Assembly: GCA_021229015.1 (NCBI GenBank)
Contig: CM037785.1
Span: 1,518,080 to 1,582,079, forward strand
From: Solen grandis
Lineage: Eukaryota > Mollusca > Bivalvia > Adapedonta > Solenidae
Length of the DNA stretch: 64,000 nt
Direction: 5' to 3'
Shown here: positions 1 through 9,024 of the stretch, in pieces
Numbering within the stretch: the first letter of the stretch is position 1
How the letters are laid out: every line of letters starts with the position of its first letter
Program-made: the position numbers and the translations under genes
Notes under the pieces: model-generated
Database searches by the model: none
What the model was told of the DNA's origin: nothing
The model's input: only the letters and a program-made list of their open reading frames with translations

Positions 1-519
1 ATAAACCAGAGCAAAATTGTTATCAATGCCCATCAGCTGGTGATTCCTTTAAAGTGGTCAGTATTACACCACAATGTCTACATCCTACAAGAGGATAGTT
101 CTTTGACATAAATTCACATCATCCACCATTTATGGTACCTCATACAGACGTGTTTAACCAGTTTTGACTCTTAACTTTTTAGCAAGGTATCCCGAAGGAA
201 CACCTTTGAAATTCAGGAATCCCTTCTGAAAATTAGGAGTCCCTGTCATGTCATTCAGACATATTATGGCTTTATTCACAAAACAGTTGGTGAAAAAATT
301 ATGATTCATCAAAGAGGGTCACTAATAAGACAGTTTTATGAAGATAATTACATAATTTTCAACAAATTTGACTGTTTAATTTACTTTTAATTGGAAATTA
401 AATGTCCCAATGAAACACCTGGCATGTCAATCCGGAAGTCCCTTCCCAATATTTGGTGTCCTCAGGATGCCGGGACACCGTTAGTGTGGACCCCTGGTTT
501 AACAGAGCAGACCCTGTCA
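1..519. other. Left-edge sequence, no gene recognised
   Basis: No recognisable gene. A frame on the plus strand stays open from about 175 to 387 (roughly 70 codons, mostly without an ATG) after an acceptor-like TTTTTAG, but the translation resembles nothing I know. A ~50-bp motif around 196-246 (GGAACACC then AGGAATCCCTTC then GGAGTCC) recurs in diverged form around 412-466, so this may be an old tandem repeat. I looked here on the minus strand for the missing last GET1 exon and did not find it. Confidence 0.4.
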
Positions 520-985
520 CCAATATCAGACGACTCCTTTCTTCTTATCAGGGTATCACCTACCGGTGCATCTGAGAGTCAATTACTTACAACATTCATA
601 ATGCCATTCGGTAGGTTTGCATTTAAAAGACTACCTATGGGGCTTAGCAGCAGTTCTGAATACTTTCAGAAACGCATGTCGCAGATTCTTGAAGGCATAG
701 AAGGAGTTATATGCCAGACTGACTATCTTCTAGTTTACAGACGGACAAGTGAAGAGCATGACTATCTTGACTAGGCTAGAAAAGGCCAATTTGACACTTA
801 ACCCAGATAAATGTGTGTTTAAGAGAACACAGGTCAAATTTGTAGGACATGTAGTAGGTCAGAATGGTATCTCAGCTGACCCAAACAAGGTCAAGGCTAT
901 ACAAGACTTACCACCCCCAACAAACGTACACACTGTACGTAGCTTTATGGGCATGGTGACACAGGCAGGAACTTCTAGCTGAATA
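520..985 (+). pseudogene. Gypsy reverse transcriptase relic
   Basis: Recognisable RT blocks include LLTTFI..PFGRFAFKRLP (about 580-640), the EYFQKRMSQILEG helix (658-696), and the thumb region with KANLTLNPDKCVF and KFVGHVV (782-858), ending in a VRSFMGM block. The catalytic box at about 709-738 reads ICQTDYLLVY: the second aspartate of the expected DD pair is a tyrosine, which should abolish polymerisation. A frameshift near 755-770 separates fingers/palm from thumb, since the upstream frame ends at a stop at 772-774 and the thumb continues in another frame. The fingers region with the first catalytic Asp is missing or scrambled. Clearly a dead copy. Confidence 0.88.
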
Positions 986-1007
986 TTCCAAGCCTAAACG
1001 AGATTTA

Positions 1008-1500
1008 GTGAGCAGCAAAAATCAATTTTATTGGGGAACAGATCAGCAAAACGCCTTTGACAAGATCAAATGTATTTTGACAGAAGCTCCTGTTTTGGCA
1101 CTGTATGATCAAAACAGGGAGACTACTCTTATGACAGACATTTCAGGTTATGCTACCGGAAATGTAGAGCTTCAGAAACAAGACGATGGGAAGTTAAAAC
1201 CAGTTTCATATGCTTCAAGGTCATTGACACCTACTGAACAAAGGTATTCGACCATAGAGAAAGAAGCTCTTGGGGTTACCTATGAGTGTGAAAAACACAA
1301 AGACTTATTGAAAGGAGAAGCCTTCAATATTGTGACCGATCATAAGCCCTTAGAACCACTCCTTGAATCAAAAAGACTTGAGTGAGTTACCAGTTCGTAT
1401 TCAGCGATTCAGACTGAGACTGATGTGATTCTCGTACACAATTAGACATGTCCCTGGTAAACAATTAATCATACCAGACTTACTTAGCAGAAACCCCACA
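1008..1500 (+). pseudogene. Gypsy RNase H relic
   Basis: The frame from 1008 to 1385 encodes the connection and RNase H domain. Visible motifs are FYWGTDQQNAFDKIK, the first-Asp block MTDISGYATG (about 1131-1160; the usual form is TDAS..G), SYASRSLTPTEQRYSTIEKEAL with its catalytic Glu region, and FNIVTDHKPLEPLL with the third acidic residue. A stop follows at 1383-1385. The downstream tether RHVPGKQLIIPDLLSR is readable at about 1444-1491 in another frame, showing a further frameshift. It would have degraded the RNA strand of the RT product and is inactive here because the polyprotein is broken. Confidence 0.87.
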
Positions 1501-1548
1501 TGTGACAGTCTGACATTTGAGGATAGGCAAAATTGTACTGAAACTGAG

Positions 1549-2462
1549 ATGTTTGTTGATTCAGTTGTGCAAGCATTGCCTGCTACAGACAAAAGACTGC
1601 AGGAAATGTCAGGAATGTCAAAGCCAAGGTCAGATTATGTCTGCAAAAATTTAATAGACTTTCACCAAAATGGGTGGCCTGATTCAAAGCAATGTGAAGT
1701 TTCGAAACTATATTGGAAGTTTCAATCAGAAATTACTCTGAAAAATGGCCTGTTAATGAGAAATGACAGACTAATTATCCCAGCAGAAATGAAAACAGAG
1801 ATTTTGTCAAGGTTACATGAAGCCCATCAGTGCAGATCAAGGGCGAAAGAATTAGTTTGATGGCTCGGAATAAGTGCCGACATTGAAAATCTCATGAAGG
1901 CATGTGACATTTGCTCGAAAATGCAAAATGAGAAAAAAAGAGCCAATGACAGCAACACCTTTTCCAGAAAGATGTTGGTCAAAGTTAGGTTCAGATTTGT
2001 CTCATTGGCATGGTTCAATGTACCTGCTTGTGATAGATTATTATTCACGCTATATCGAACTAGCGAAACTCAGTTCGCTTTCATCCGCAGCAGTTGTAGG
2101 GCATTTCAAATCTATATTATCGCACCACAGTCTGTGTGATACTATACGCTTCAGATACTTTCAACAAGTTTTGTTCTGATTACGGTTTCAAACACATAAC
2201 CTCCAGCCCAAGGTACCCAATGGGAAACTCAGAAGCAGAACGTGCGGTACAGACTGTAAAATGTCTACTGAATTCATGCAATGATCCAAACCTAGCCTTG
2301 TTGACTTATCAGGCAACCCCATTACAAAATGGGCTGTCACCCAGTCAATTATTATTTGGACGGCAAATAAAAAGTACACTTCCTGAACCAACACAAAAGC
2401 TTGAACCAATACAGATTAATTCCAAACTGATAAAAGGAAGAAAGTTACCGTACATACTCTAA
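1549..2462 (+). pseudogene. Gypsy integrase relic
   Basis: The N-terminal HHCC zinc-binding domain is readable: EILSRLHEAHQ (about 1800-1830) supplies the histidines, and KACDICSKMQ (about 1894-1925) the cysteines. A TGA at 1858-1860 interrupts the domain. The catalytic core follows: GSDL..WHGSMYLLVIDYYSRYIEL (about 1990-2065) carries the first Asp, FCSDYGFKHITSSPRYP (about 2170-2222) the second, and NSEAERAVQTVK (about 2226-2261) the Glu. The core is split by a frameshift near 2110-2150. YQATPLQNGLSPSQLLFGRQ (about 2308-2368) matches the usual post-core segment. DDE-type strand transfer would be its role, and this copy is non-functional. Confidence 0.88.
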
Positions 2463-2479
2463 GAACAATTTTGACAGGT

Positions 2480-2788
2480 CAAAACGCACTCAGTACCTTC
2501 CCCCATTGCAGATATGGACACTGAGGGCAAGATTATCAGCAAACATTCACGACCCCCAGAAGTACAATCTCAAGAAACCGTAGACATTTGGTGAAACTGA
2601 ACAAACAGGTGAATTTTCACAAGGAAACTGACATTCCATTCTTATCAGATCAGTCATCAGAGTCTAACGCTAAATCAGACTCACAAGGGTCTCCGGGACA
2701 AAACTGTGCTAACGCTGAAAGATCACAGAATGTTTATGTGACGAGATCAGGGAGAATCTCACAACCCCCAGATCGTCTGAACTTATAA
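2480..2788 (+). pseudogene. Gypsy pol C-terminal tail relic
   Basis: The frame 2588-2788 ends in YVTRSGRISQPPDRLNL. A 'TRSGR..KPP.RL' ending is characteristic of the extreme C-terminus of many metazoan gypsy polyproteins, just before the polypurine tract. The middle part is Ser/Gln/Asn-rich with no domain. Its position between integrase and the LTR fits this reading. It is in a different frame from the last integrase segment, so it belongs to the broken polyprotein rather than a separate gene. Confidence 0.75.
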
Positions 2789-2975
2789 TTGTTTACATAA
2801 TTAGATGGGAGATAAGCTCAACAATATTATAATTTGTATGTGACATTGCAATTAACGTTTCAGCGTTTCAGTGACAAAGTAAGAGAGATAAGTTAATTAT
2901 GCTTATATTTAGTCTGAAACAAAAATAATGTTACAGATAATTCTCGAGTTTATCTAAACAAAGGTTTAGAACTTT

Positions 2976-2985
2976 AGAAAAGGGG
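2976..2985 (+). other. Polypurine tract of the gypsy element
   Basis: The purine run AGAAAAGGGG lies immediately before the LTR start at 2986. This is the expected position of the plus-strand primer for LTR retrotransposons. Confidence 0.75.
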
Positions 2986-3199
2986 TGTTGTGTTAAGCAT
3001 TATTATATTAAAGGGAGACAACAACAATGTGCTTATATGATCTATCACGCACATGAGTTACTGTTATTGTATAATGTTATAAATGCATGTACCATTGTTG
3101 TAGACCAGTTAGTCTCTATTTACTCACACTAGGGTATGCTAGTGTTATGTACAATAAAACATTTTAACCACGAAGGTGTTCGGTTATCTTCATACAACA
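2986..3199 (+). repeat. 3' LTR of the gypsy element (214 bp)
   Basis: It starts TGTTGTG directly after the polypurine tract and ends CATACAACA, giving the short inverted ends TGTTGT/ACAACA expected of an LTR. A polyadenylation signal AATAAA is at 3153-3158. No second LTR is present in the window, so a target-site duplication and LTR-LTR age cannot be read. The LTR ends 71 bp from GET1 exon 3, antisense to it. Confidence 0.85.
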
Positions 3200-3270
3200 T
3201 TTCCTAACAGCAAATAACACATGTATGTATGTAATAAAAACTTTCCAAGAACTGCCACTGAGTTACTTAC

Positions 3271-3338
3271 ATGTATGAGATTTAATAAAACTTTGACTGC
3301 CATAGTAAACATGGTTATCTTACTGGATCTTGAAGAAC
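3271..3338 (-). CDS. GET1: GET1 coding exon 3 (start of second membrane helix)
   Basis: 68 bp. The acceptor is TTATATTTCAG before 3338 and the donor CAT|GTAAGT at 3271/3270. Joined to the single base carried over from exon 2 it gives 23 codons, SSRSSKITMFTMAVKVLL then NLIH, corresponding to the TAQLAKIKWVISVAFYVLQ region of vertebrate WRB. Splice borders and phase fit exactly, though the residue match is modest. Confidence 0.8.
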
Positions 3339-5648
3339 CTGAAATATAAATAAGCCATAAATCATGTAAGTTCAGGATGAAAAAATTGTCCATTCTTTTA
3401 ATAAAATCTTTATTTATGATATAATGTGAATAAGTTGTGCATTATTCAGAATTTCAGTGCATATGTTATACCTAAAAGAATTCACTGATCTTACTTTAAT
3501 GGATGGTTTGTAATCTACAGACATGTATTTCAGTGATACAGGATCACCTGGCTAACTACAGGTGGAGGAAGACTTGAGTGTACAAGAGGCACAAGTGTAG
3601 AACCCCCTACTTAATACAAGCTAGCTGGAAGACTTTTCACATGAAGAATCCTGTGTCAGACCACACTGGAACTCAAACCCAAAGGGGTGAAAGAGTAAGT
3701 AATAGCAATATTACCCATCTTGCCATTGCTCTTAATTTGGGACTACTTATTAAAATGTCAAAGCTAGATATCATATGAATTTCTTTTCAAATACATAGAG
3801 CTTAATACAGTTAAAAAGCAATGTTTGGAGAAATTGACATAGTGTGAATACATGTTGCCTTCTAATAAGAAATATTTACCCATTTTTTTCACTTGGTCAA
3901 CAAGTTTGTCAATTTTCCTCTGAAGTTTCATATATTTGGCAAATTCATCTGACATACTTATTGACCCCTGCTCAGCTTTCAAGTCCTTTACTTGTTGTCT
4001 CAAATTCATTTCTTCATCTGACAGCTTTATAAAGTAACTACCAATCTGAAAATAGAAAGAGGCTTTTGTCATTATATTTCATTTTCAGAGCACATGTACT
4101 GTAACCTTTCATTCAATTTCAAATAGTTTGAATTACAAAACATGTAAATTCACAAAATGATTAGTAGGGTCATTAGCAGTATGATTGATTTATGGCAGTC
4201 AAGACCCTTGTTTGGGTATATGGGTGGCAGTAAGGGGTGCATGATTTAACCACTAAAGTTACTATACTGGTAAACCTCAGGATGCAAAATTTTCCACACA
4301 GACATGACATGCTGTTAACAATTTAGTCACTAACAAAGTGACAGATTCATTTTGTTAATTTGTTTTGGGGCTTGAAAGTCTGAACCCTTTCCCTCATAGA
4401 GGACACCATGAAAAGACCTTTGCGAACAGCATAAAACCAGATCAGCCTGCGAGTAACTCACAGGCTGATCAGGTTTTATGCTGTTCGCTGCTCCTCAGTG
4501 GTCTGGAAATGAGGATTTTGTAATTAAATTTGGTAAGGTTTAACTGTGGTTTTCTGCAGATTAGTGCGTCAAAATGAGTCTATATGAGGGAAAGTCTTAA
4601 CATCCAACCAATAGTATTTCAGTCTATGCGAGACAGATTATTAAGTTGTATAAATAACTCTTGATGGCTCTGGTTGTATGGTATGTGGTCATTACTGTGG
4701 GAGGAAACCAAAGAATCTGGGAGAAAAGTTTGAATCAGTGTCTGGAAGGTGACCACTGTACCCACTTACATAATTCACAAGGAATCCAACCAACCTGGGA
4801 GGCATTGGTGAGAATATCCAAAATTATTTCAATATCTTATAGCCATTTCGTCCTAAAAGGCACAACACTCTTGGTATTGCGATAATTTACAAAAGCTTTC
4901 TCCTTTTTTTTTTGATCACCCAGTATGATGATGCAACTCTTCTTTAATATGCTGCATTTCACTGGCTGACTTTATCCGGTTGACCAATGTAATATTGTGT
5001 ACGAGAATGTATCTATAAACCAATGACATAATAAAAATGGTTGTTTGAATAATTGTGTAACGAGGTTGTGTCCGACCAACTAAAACTGGCAGTGTTTTGA
5101 GACAATATGACAAAATGGTTAGAAAAGGAGATATCAGAGTGGGACTTTCTTGTGTCAAAAAATAAAACTGTGTAGAGTAGTATCTGAGTAAGATGGCAAA
5201 CTAAATTCAAATCAATAACGTTTATTTTTTATTTATTTTTTTTGACCGGATAAAAAATTAAAAACTTTGGAGATAAGCTACAAAAATCAACATATGGACT
5301 AACCATCCTGTAGTGTGCAACATAATACTGTGGGAGATATTGCCTTCCATATCAGATCTTCAAATTTTATCATAGGTTAGTTATTCGCATAAGGTGTAGG
5401 AATACGCAATAAAGACTTTATACCATAATAGATTTCTCATTATGATGGCCAAATGTCACTCGATGTCATATTCATACCCCACCCACTCATTTTCATCGGC
5501 AAGTATAATATACTTGATTGTAGGCTTTAAAACATTCGCATTAAAGTCAAGAAAAATAGCTACTTACATTCCTTGATATTCTCGGCGAATAAGAAGGCAA
5601 GTACGAAAAGAAAATTACAATTAGAAGAATAATGATCATCAAAATCAT
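3271..5648 (-). CDS. GET1: GET1/WRB, guided entry of tail-anchored proteins factor 1 (first three coding exons; 3' end missing)
   Basis: GET1 (WRB/CHD5) is an ER membrane protein. With GET2/CAMLG it docks the TRC40/GET3 ATPase and inserts tail-anchored proteins. Three minus-strand exons are visible: 5648-5568 (27 codons), 4045-3880 and 3338-3271, with introns of 1,522 and 541 bp. All junctions are GT-AG, and phases agree (0, then 1, leaving phase 0 after exon 3). About 105 residues can be read against roughly 170 for the family. In order they are a hydrophobic N-terminal segment (MILMIIILLIVIFF), a charged coiled coil with the family signature MSDEFAKYMKLQRKIDKL (vertebrate form MMDEFARYARLERKINK), and the start of a second membrane helix. 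The ATG at 5648 is the first after an in-frame upstream TGA. The last exon(s) should lie left of the window, beyond the gypsy relic. A SINE relic sits in intron 2 and a foldback element in intron 1. Confidence 0.9.
3549..3700 (-). repeat. SINE relic, body only, in GET1 intron 2
   Basis: A degenerate copy of the body found intact at 11131-11405: AGGTGGAGGAAGAC, then CTAGCTGGAAG, then a B-box-like GAACTCAAACCC. It is reversed on the plus strand. Head and tail are not recognisable. It shares the gene's orientation and lies inside the intron between exons 2 and 3. Confidence 0.7.
3880..4045 (-). CDS. GET1: GET1 coding exon 2 (coiled coil)
   Basis: 166 bp, 55 codons plus one base. The acceptor is TTTCTATTTTCAG before 4045 and the donor G|GTAAAT at 3880/3879. 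It encodes the cytosolic coiled coil (LRQQVKDLKAEQ then MSDEFAKYMKLQRKIDKLVD), the part of GET1 known to bind GET3. This is the most diagnostic piece of the gene. Confidence 0.93.
4385..4596. mobile_element. TTAA-type foldback MITE, copy 1 (long form, GET1 intron 1)
   Basis: It starts CCCTTTCCCTCATAGAGG and ends TATGAGGGAAAGTC, with TTAA at 4597-4600 and a decayed TGAA at 4381-4384. An inner hairpin lies at about 4423-4490 (ATCAGCCTGCGAGT facing ACTCACAGGCTGATC). The same element recurs at 43.9, 44.3 and 45.4 kb. CCC-starting inverted ends plus TTAA targets are the hallmark of piggyBac-family mobilisation. No transposase is encoded. Confidence 0.8.
4601..5567. other. Rest of GET1 intron 1
   Basis: AT-rich intron with short T/A runs (about 4901-4912, 5220-5244). 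I see no further exon and no repeat that recurs in the window. Confidence 0.5.
5568..5648 (-). CDS. GET1: GET1 coding exon 1
   Basis: Twenty-seven codons from ATG (5648-5646) to the donor AAT|GTAAGT at 5568/5567. It encodes a strongly hydrophobic segment (residues 1-14) then SYLPSYSPRISRN, matching the LPSFSS..SR stretch after TM1 in vertebrate WRB. The N-terminus is about 15 residues shorter than the human protein. An in-frame TGA upstream with no intervening ATG supports this start. Confidence 0.85.
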
Positions 5649-5772
5649 TTTGATGTCTGATGCACGAAAGCCGAAAAAATCAGAGTAATTCGAGTGACAT
5701 CACATCGGTGCGTAATTTCCACTTAGCGTTATAATTAGTCTTCTGATTTTACACACACACACACACGCACAC
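5649..5772 (-). promoter_or_regulatory. GET1 upstream/5' leader with CA microsatellite
   Basis: The region just upstream of the GET1 start contains an ATG-TGA minimal upstream frame and a CREB/ATF-like TGATGTCACT on the minus strand. A (CA)11-like run occupies 5751-5772. No TATA box is evident. A promoter role is inferred only from position. Confidence 0.3.
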
Positions 5773-5911
5773 ATTCTGATCTACATCCGCATTGATAAGT
5801 TAATCTATCATAAAATTGACATTTATACATAGGTGCACTAAGAAAAAGGTAGGGGAGATAGAGAAATACAGGAAAGGTAAGATAATTTAACAGTAAAGAA
5901 AGAAAAGTAAA

Positions 5912-6064
5912 AGTTTCCCCAGCTGTATTCATTTCTTTGTGGACACTGTGATTCACTGGAATCATCTCCCTGATAATATAGTGCATGCTGGCTCAGTTGA
6001 GGCATTTAAAAATGTCCTTAAAGAGCCACCGCTTATAGTGCAGAGCTCTCCTTCCGTTGTGTAA
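5912..6064 (+). pseudogene. Non-LTR retrotransposon (LINE) reverse transcriptase C-terminus, relic
   Basis: An open frame from about 5912 to a TAA at 6062-6064 encodes HFFVDTVIHWNHLPDNIVHA and then SVEAFKNVLK. The FF.RTI..WN.LP...V.A.S...FK..L pattern is the conserved C-terminal tail of CR1/Jockey-like LINE polyproteins. WNHLP is intact at 5957-5971. Upstream RT motifs are absent, as expected for 5'-truncated LINE insertions. No poly-A tail is visible. Confidence 0.7.
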
Positions 6065-6375
6065 AACCCAGTATTGGGATCTACAACGATTTTGATTCCG
6101 ATGCTTTCCAACTGTCAGGGTGAGACCCTTCCAGCTTTCCGTGGCGGTACCAGGGTGCGAGACCCCACTGCCACAGCTCAAGTCCACCACTCTGAACTAC
6201 TAACAGCTGGGACAGAGTGCTCCATTAAATTGATATGGTAGACAGTCCACCCAGGATGCAAAAAAGTGGGCCTCAGCAACAGTTGCTGGTAGTTTGTTCC
6301 AATGTGCACAGCAGGTATGGTACGTGGAAAGAAGCTGAACTTATCAAGTGAGACACAAAGAGATTGATTATTCAT
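6065..6375 (-). pseudogene. Second LINE 3' end, opposite strand
   Basis: On the minus strand, KFSFFPRTIPA (about 6342-6310) is followed after a one-frame shift by HWNKLPATVAEA (WNKLP at 6301-6287), then a short tail ending in a stop. This is the same kind of LINE C-terminus as the neighbouring plus-strand relic but a different sequence. GC-richer DNA from about 6240 down to 6065 is probably its 3' UTR. The two relics face each other tail to tail. Confidence 0.65.
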
Positions 6376-7439
6376 ATATGTATGAGGAAACTAGAGTGAA
6401 CTGGAACCCAAGCCGGCAAAATACACATAATTATAGTGTCACAGATAAGATGAATAAGATTACATGTCTGTATTATGCCTGGCATTAAATAATAAATAAA
6501 AATATGTATAAAAATAGTTTATTCAAAAGCGCAAAAACATAAACATAACATTTATATTTAACATCAGTTGCCTTGAATGTGAAAGAAGCAGACTTCTTCA
6601 TGCAACATATACAGAAGATACATGAATCTCTTTTTCACTGATAATCAGGTGCCGGTTTCACTAAGCAATTGTATAAAAAAAAATCCTCCTACATTAAAAT
6701 TTGATTTTTTTTTTTTTTAACTCAAAAAAATTAGTTGCATACACAGATCACTTGCCCTATCAGAAAGGGGTCCCATGTTTGTGCTCTGGTATGGCTTCAT
6801 ATTTTTCTCACTTAGTAACAAGCTTTTGTCAATGCATGGAGCTTAACTCTGACAATTACAAATTCATTTTTTTTTTAATATCAGGATTTACCGTAATACT
6901 TTCTTGTTTGACACCTGTAATATCAGACGGAGAGAACATTTAAGATGTAATTATTTCATCAAAAAGCTGCTTAAAAGCATCATCTGATACTACAGATAAC
7001 TTCATATTCCCCGTTGGAGTGTCAAAGGTATATATATATACTATGGGAGTCCAACAATAACATTAATCATTAGGAAAACAATGTGCTCTCAAGTCGTTTC
7101 CATACATTGTTTAATCAATGTTTTGGAAACATTTTAATGCATTTTTTTATTGAATAATCCTGGACTGAAGAAAGAACAGTGCATTTGCACCATAAAGTAC
7201 AACTTTACATAATAATATGAAAATGCAATGCATGATATACGTATAAACATACTTTTAACATGAAAATATCGACAGGTGCTTGAAGTTATTCATGCTTCAT
7301 TTTTAAGTACATGTATGGTTACAGATATAAAGACTTTCTTCTCTATAACATTGGTGTATAAATAGTCCCTATAATAATACATCTCTCTTTTGTGTTAAAA
7401 TAAATATCTCATCTCTTTATCTAATTTTGTTACCTTGGC

Positions 7440-7640
7440 AAACAAAGCTAACCCAGGTAGGAGCTGTCTGATCAGGGTCTTCTCGAGTTACAATATTGTA
7501 GCTCAGATTCTACACAGTCTATATGCCAAAGGATAAGTCTTTTTTTTTCATATACTATTTAAGTTCAGAGAATTAATATTCATTAGTTCATAAATATGTA
7601 CATGAATATTCATGAGGTCATGGGTTAAGTTATCATAATT
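7440..7640. repeat. Dispersed repeat R3 fragment
   Basis: Contains GGAGCTGTCTGATC(A)GGGTCT and, at the other end, CATGAATATTCATGAGGTCA. The same two landmarks recur at 21115-21260 in reversed order, and the first recurs at 8095-8190 and 38630-38720. Nature unknown; probably a SINE or MITE remnant. Confidence 0.5.
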
Positions 7641-8094
7641 TTCCTTCAGTATAACATTGTAAATCTATATATCAACCTTGTCAACATACAACAAAACAAA
7701 ACAGAACATAAGACTGCAAACAAAAATGATCAACAATAAGGCAATGTCTTCACATATGAACAGTAACATAACATCTATAATCAAGGACAAGAGTAAATGC
7801 AATAAATTTGTCAATGTACAACAATGTATTTCAGTCTCCCTCTCACAAACACTCACAGTACCTCCCCTTCATCAGCAGTGACACACAGAATGAAAAGTGT
7901 CCGATAATGGAGACAAAGTTATTTTAGAAAAGGAAAAAACAATAAAAATGTATTATAGCATATAATGAAATTCAAACTTAAATATCTTCCTTAAAGTGTT
8001 ACAAAGAAAGTCTGAAAATTTAAAAGGTATTTTGTAAATAACTGCATTAATCAGAACCTGATCTTCTAAATGTTGATACTTGTGTACAAATTTG

Positions 8095-8190
8095 TGTGAG
8101 CAAGCAGGGGAGATTCTGATCCAACGGCTCCAGGAAGAAAGGAGCTGTCTGATCTGGGTCTGCTCTGTTTACAAATGCGACATATCACAC
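8095..8190. repeat. Dispersed repeat R3 fragment
   Basis: Shares AGCTGTCTGATCTGGGTCTG and CTCTGTTTAC(A)AATGCG with the pieces at 7440 and 38630. Only this half of the repeat is visible. Confidence 0.5.
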
Positions 8191-9024
8191 TAACATTAAA
8201 ATAACGTAAAGTTTTGATCTGGCTTTCTTTGGTGTTTTATGATGTAAAAGAATGGCATTTAGTGGTAACTGCTAACACAGTAGAAAACTAGTGGGAAGTG
8301 ATCAGAATTTCTGGCAACTTTTGTGTTGTAGACTGCAGCCTTTATCTTGATCATAATGTTCTTTGTACCTATAATTTTCTATCTCTACACTATGTGTTCA
8401 TAAGCATGCTTTATTTGTAAATTATGTTTTAGTTTCCTTATGCCGATATTTTTCACAATTATAAAATACCAGTACTTGGTACAATGTATATCAATTCAAA
8501 AGAGAGAAAAAAGAAAGTGACAAAAAGAGCTGTTTAATGAGACTTTTTTAAACATAAAATGTATAAATATAGTTTACATAGTAAAAAAACAACATATCAA
8601 ATACACCAGAAGTATAATATCAGGATTTTTTCATTTATATCTATTAAATGACAATCACAAAACTGAACAAAAATGATGCTTATGAACAGGATATTAAACA
8701 TAATAATAAACATTAAATGTTGCAAGAAACAAACATTAGTCATGAAAAATAAAATGTTTCCACAATATGGCAACTTTACTAACGTTAACAATGTAGTGGC
8801 TTTAAAATTCATGTATTTTTTTTCTTGACACAGGCATGTTTTTTCCAAAAGACTGGTAATTAGTGATATAAATTGTTTCCATTAGCATCCAGAAGAAAAA
8901 AGTTGTTCAGCTTTTATTTTTCTAATTTTCCTACTTTTTATAGAATTTGGTTCGATTTTTTAGAGAAAACAAAAACAAAAAGAAACAAACACAAAAGCAC
9001 AAAAACAAAGTGTCATAAGTAAGG

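Larger units (their letters stand above)
520..3199 (+). mobile_element. Decayed Ty3/gypsy LTR retrotransposon, 5'-truncated
   Basis: The order of domain relics is reverse transcriptase, RNase H, integrase zinc finger, integrase core, then a short basic tail, followed by a purine tract and a 214-bp 3' LTR. This order (RT-RH-IN) is diagnostic of Ty3/gypsy (Metaviridae-type) elements. No gag, protease or 5' LTR is visible, and similarity starts abruptly inside the RT domain near 520, so the copy is truncated on the left. The reading frame changes several times and carries in-frame stops, so it cannot be an active element. It lies on the strand opposite GET1, downstream of exon 3, and probably occupies the following intron. 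Confidence 0.9.
6376..9024. other. AT-rich spacer, no gene recognised
   Basis: Very AT-rich, with T runs at 6704-6718 and 7542-7549 and scattered short open frames of no recognisable kind. Two fragments of a dispersed repeat (7440-7640 and 8095-8190) are listed separately. TTTATT motifs near 6515 could serve as minus-strand polyadenylation signals, but I see no exon to go with them. Confidence 0.45.

Noticed and set aside
1..390. Terminal exon of GET1
   Set aside because: Read on the minus strand in all frames, none encodes a membrane helix or the expected C-terminal pattern.
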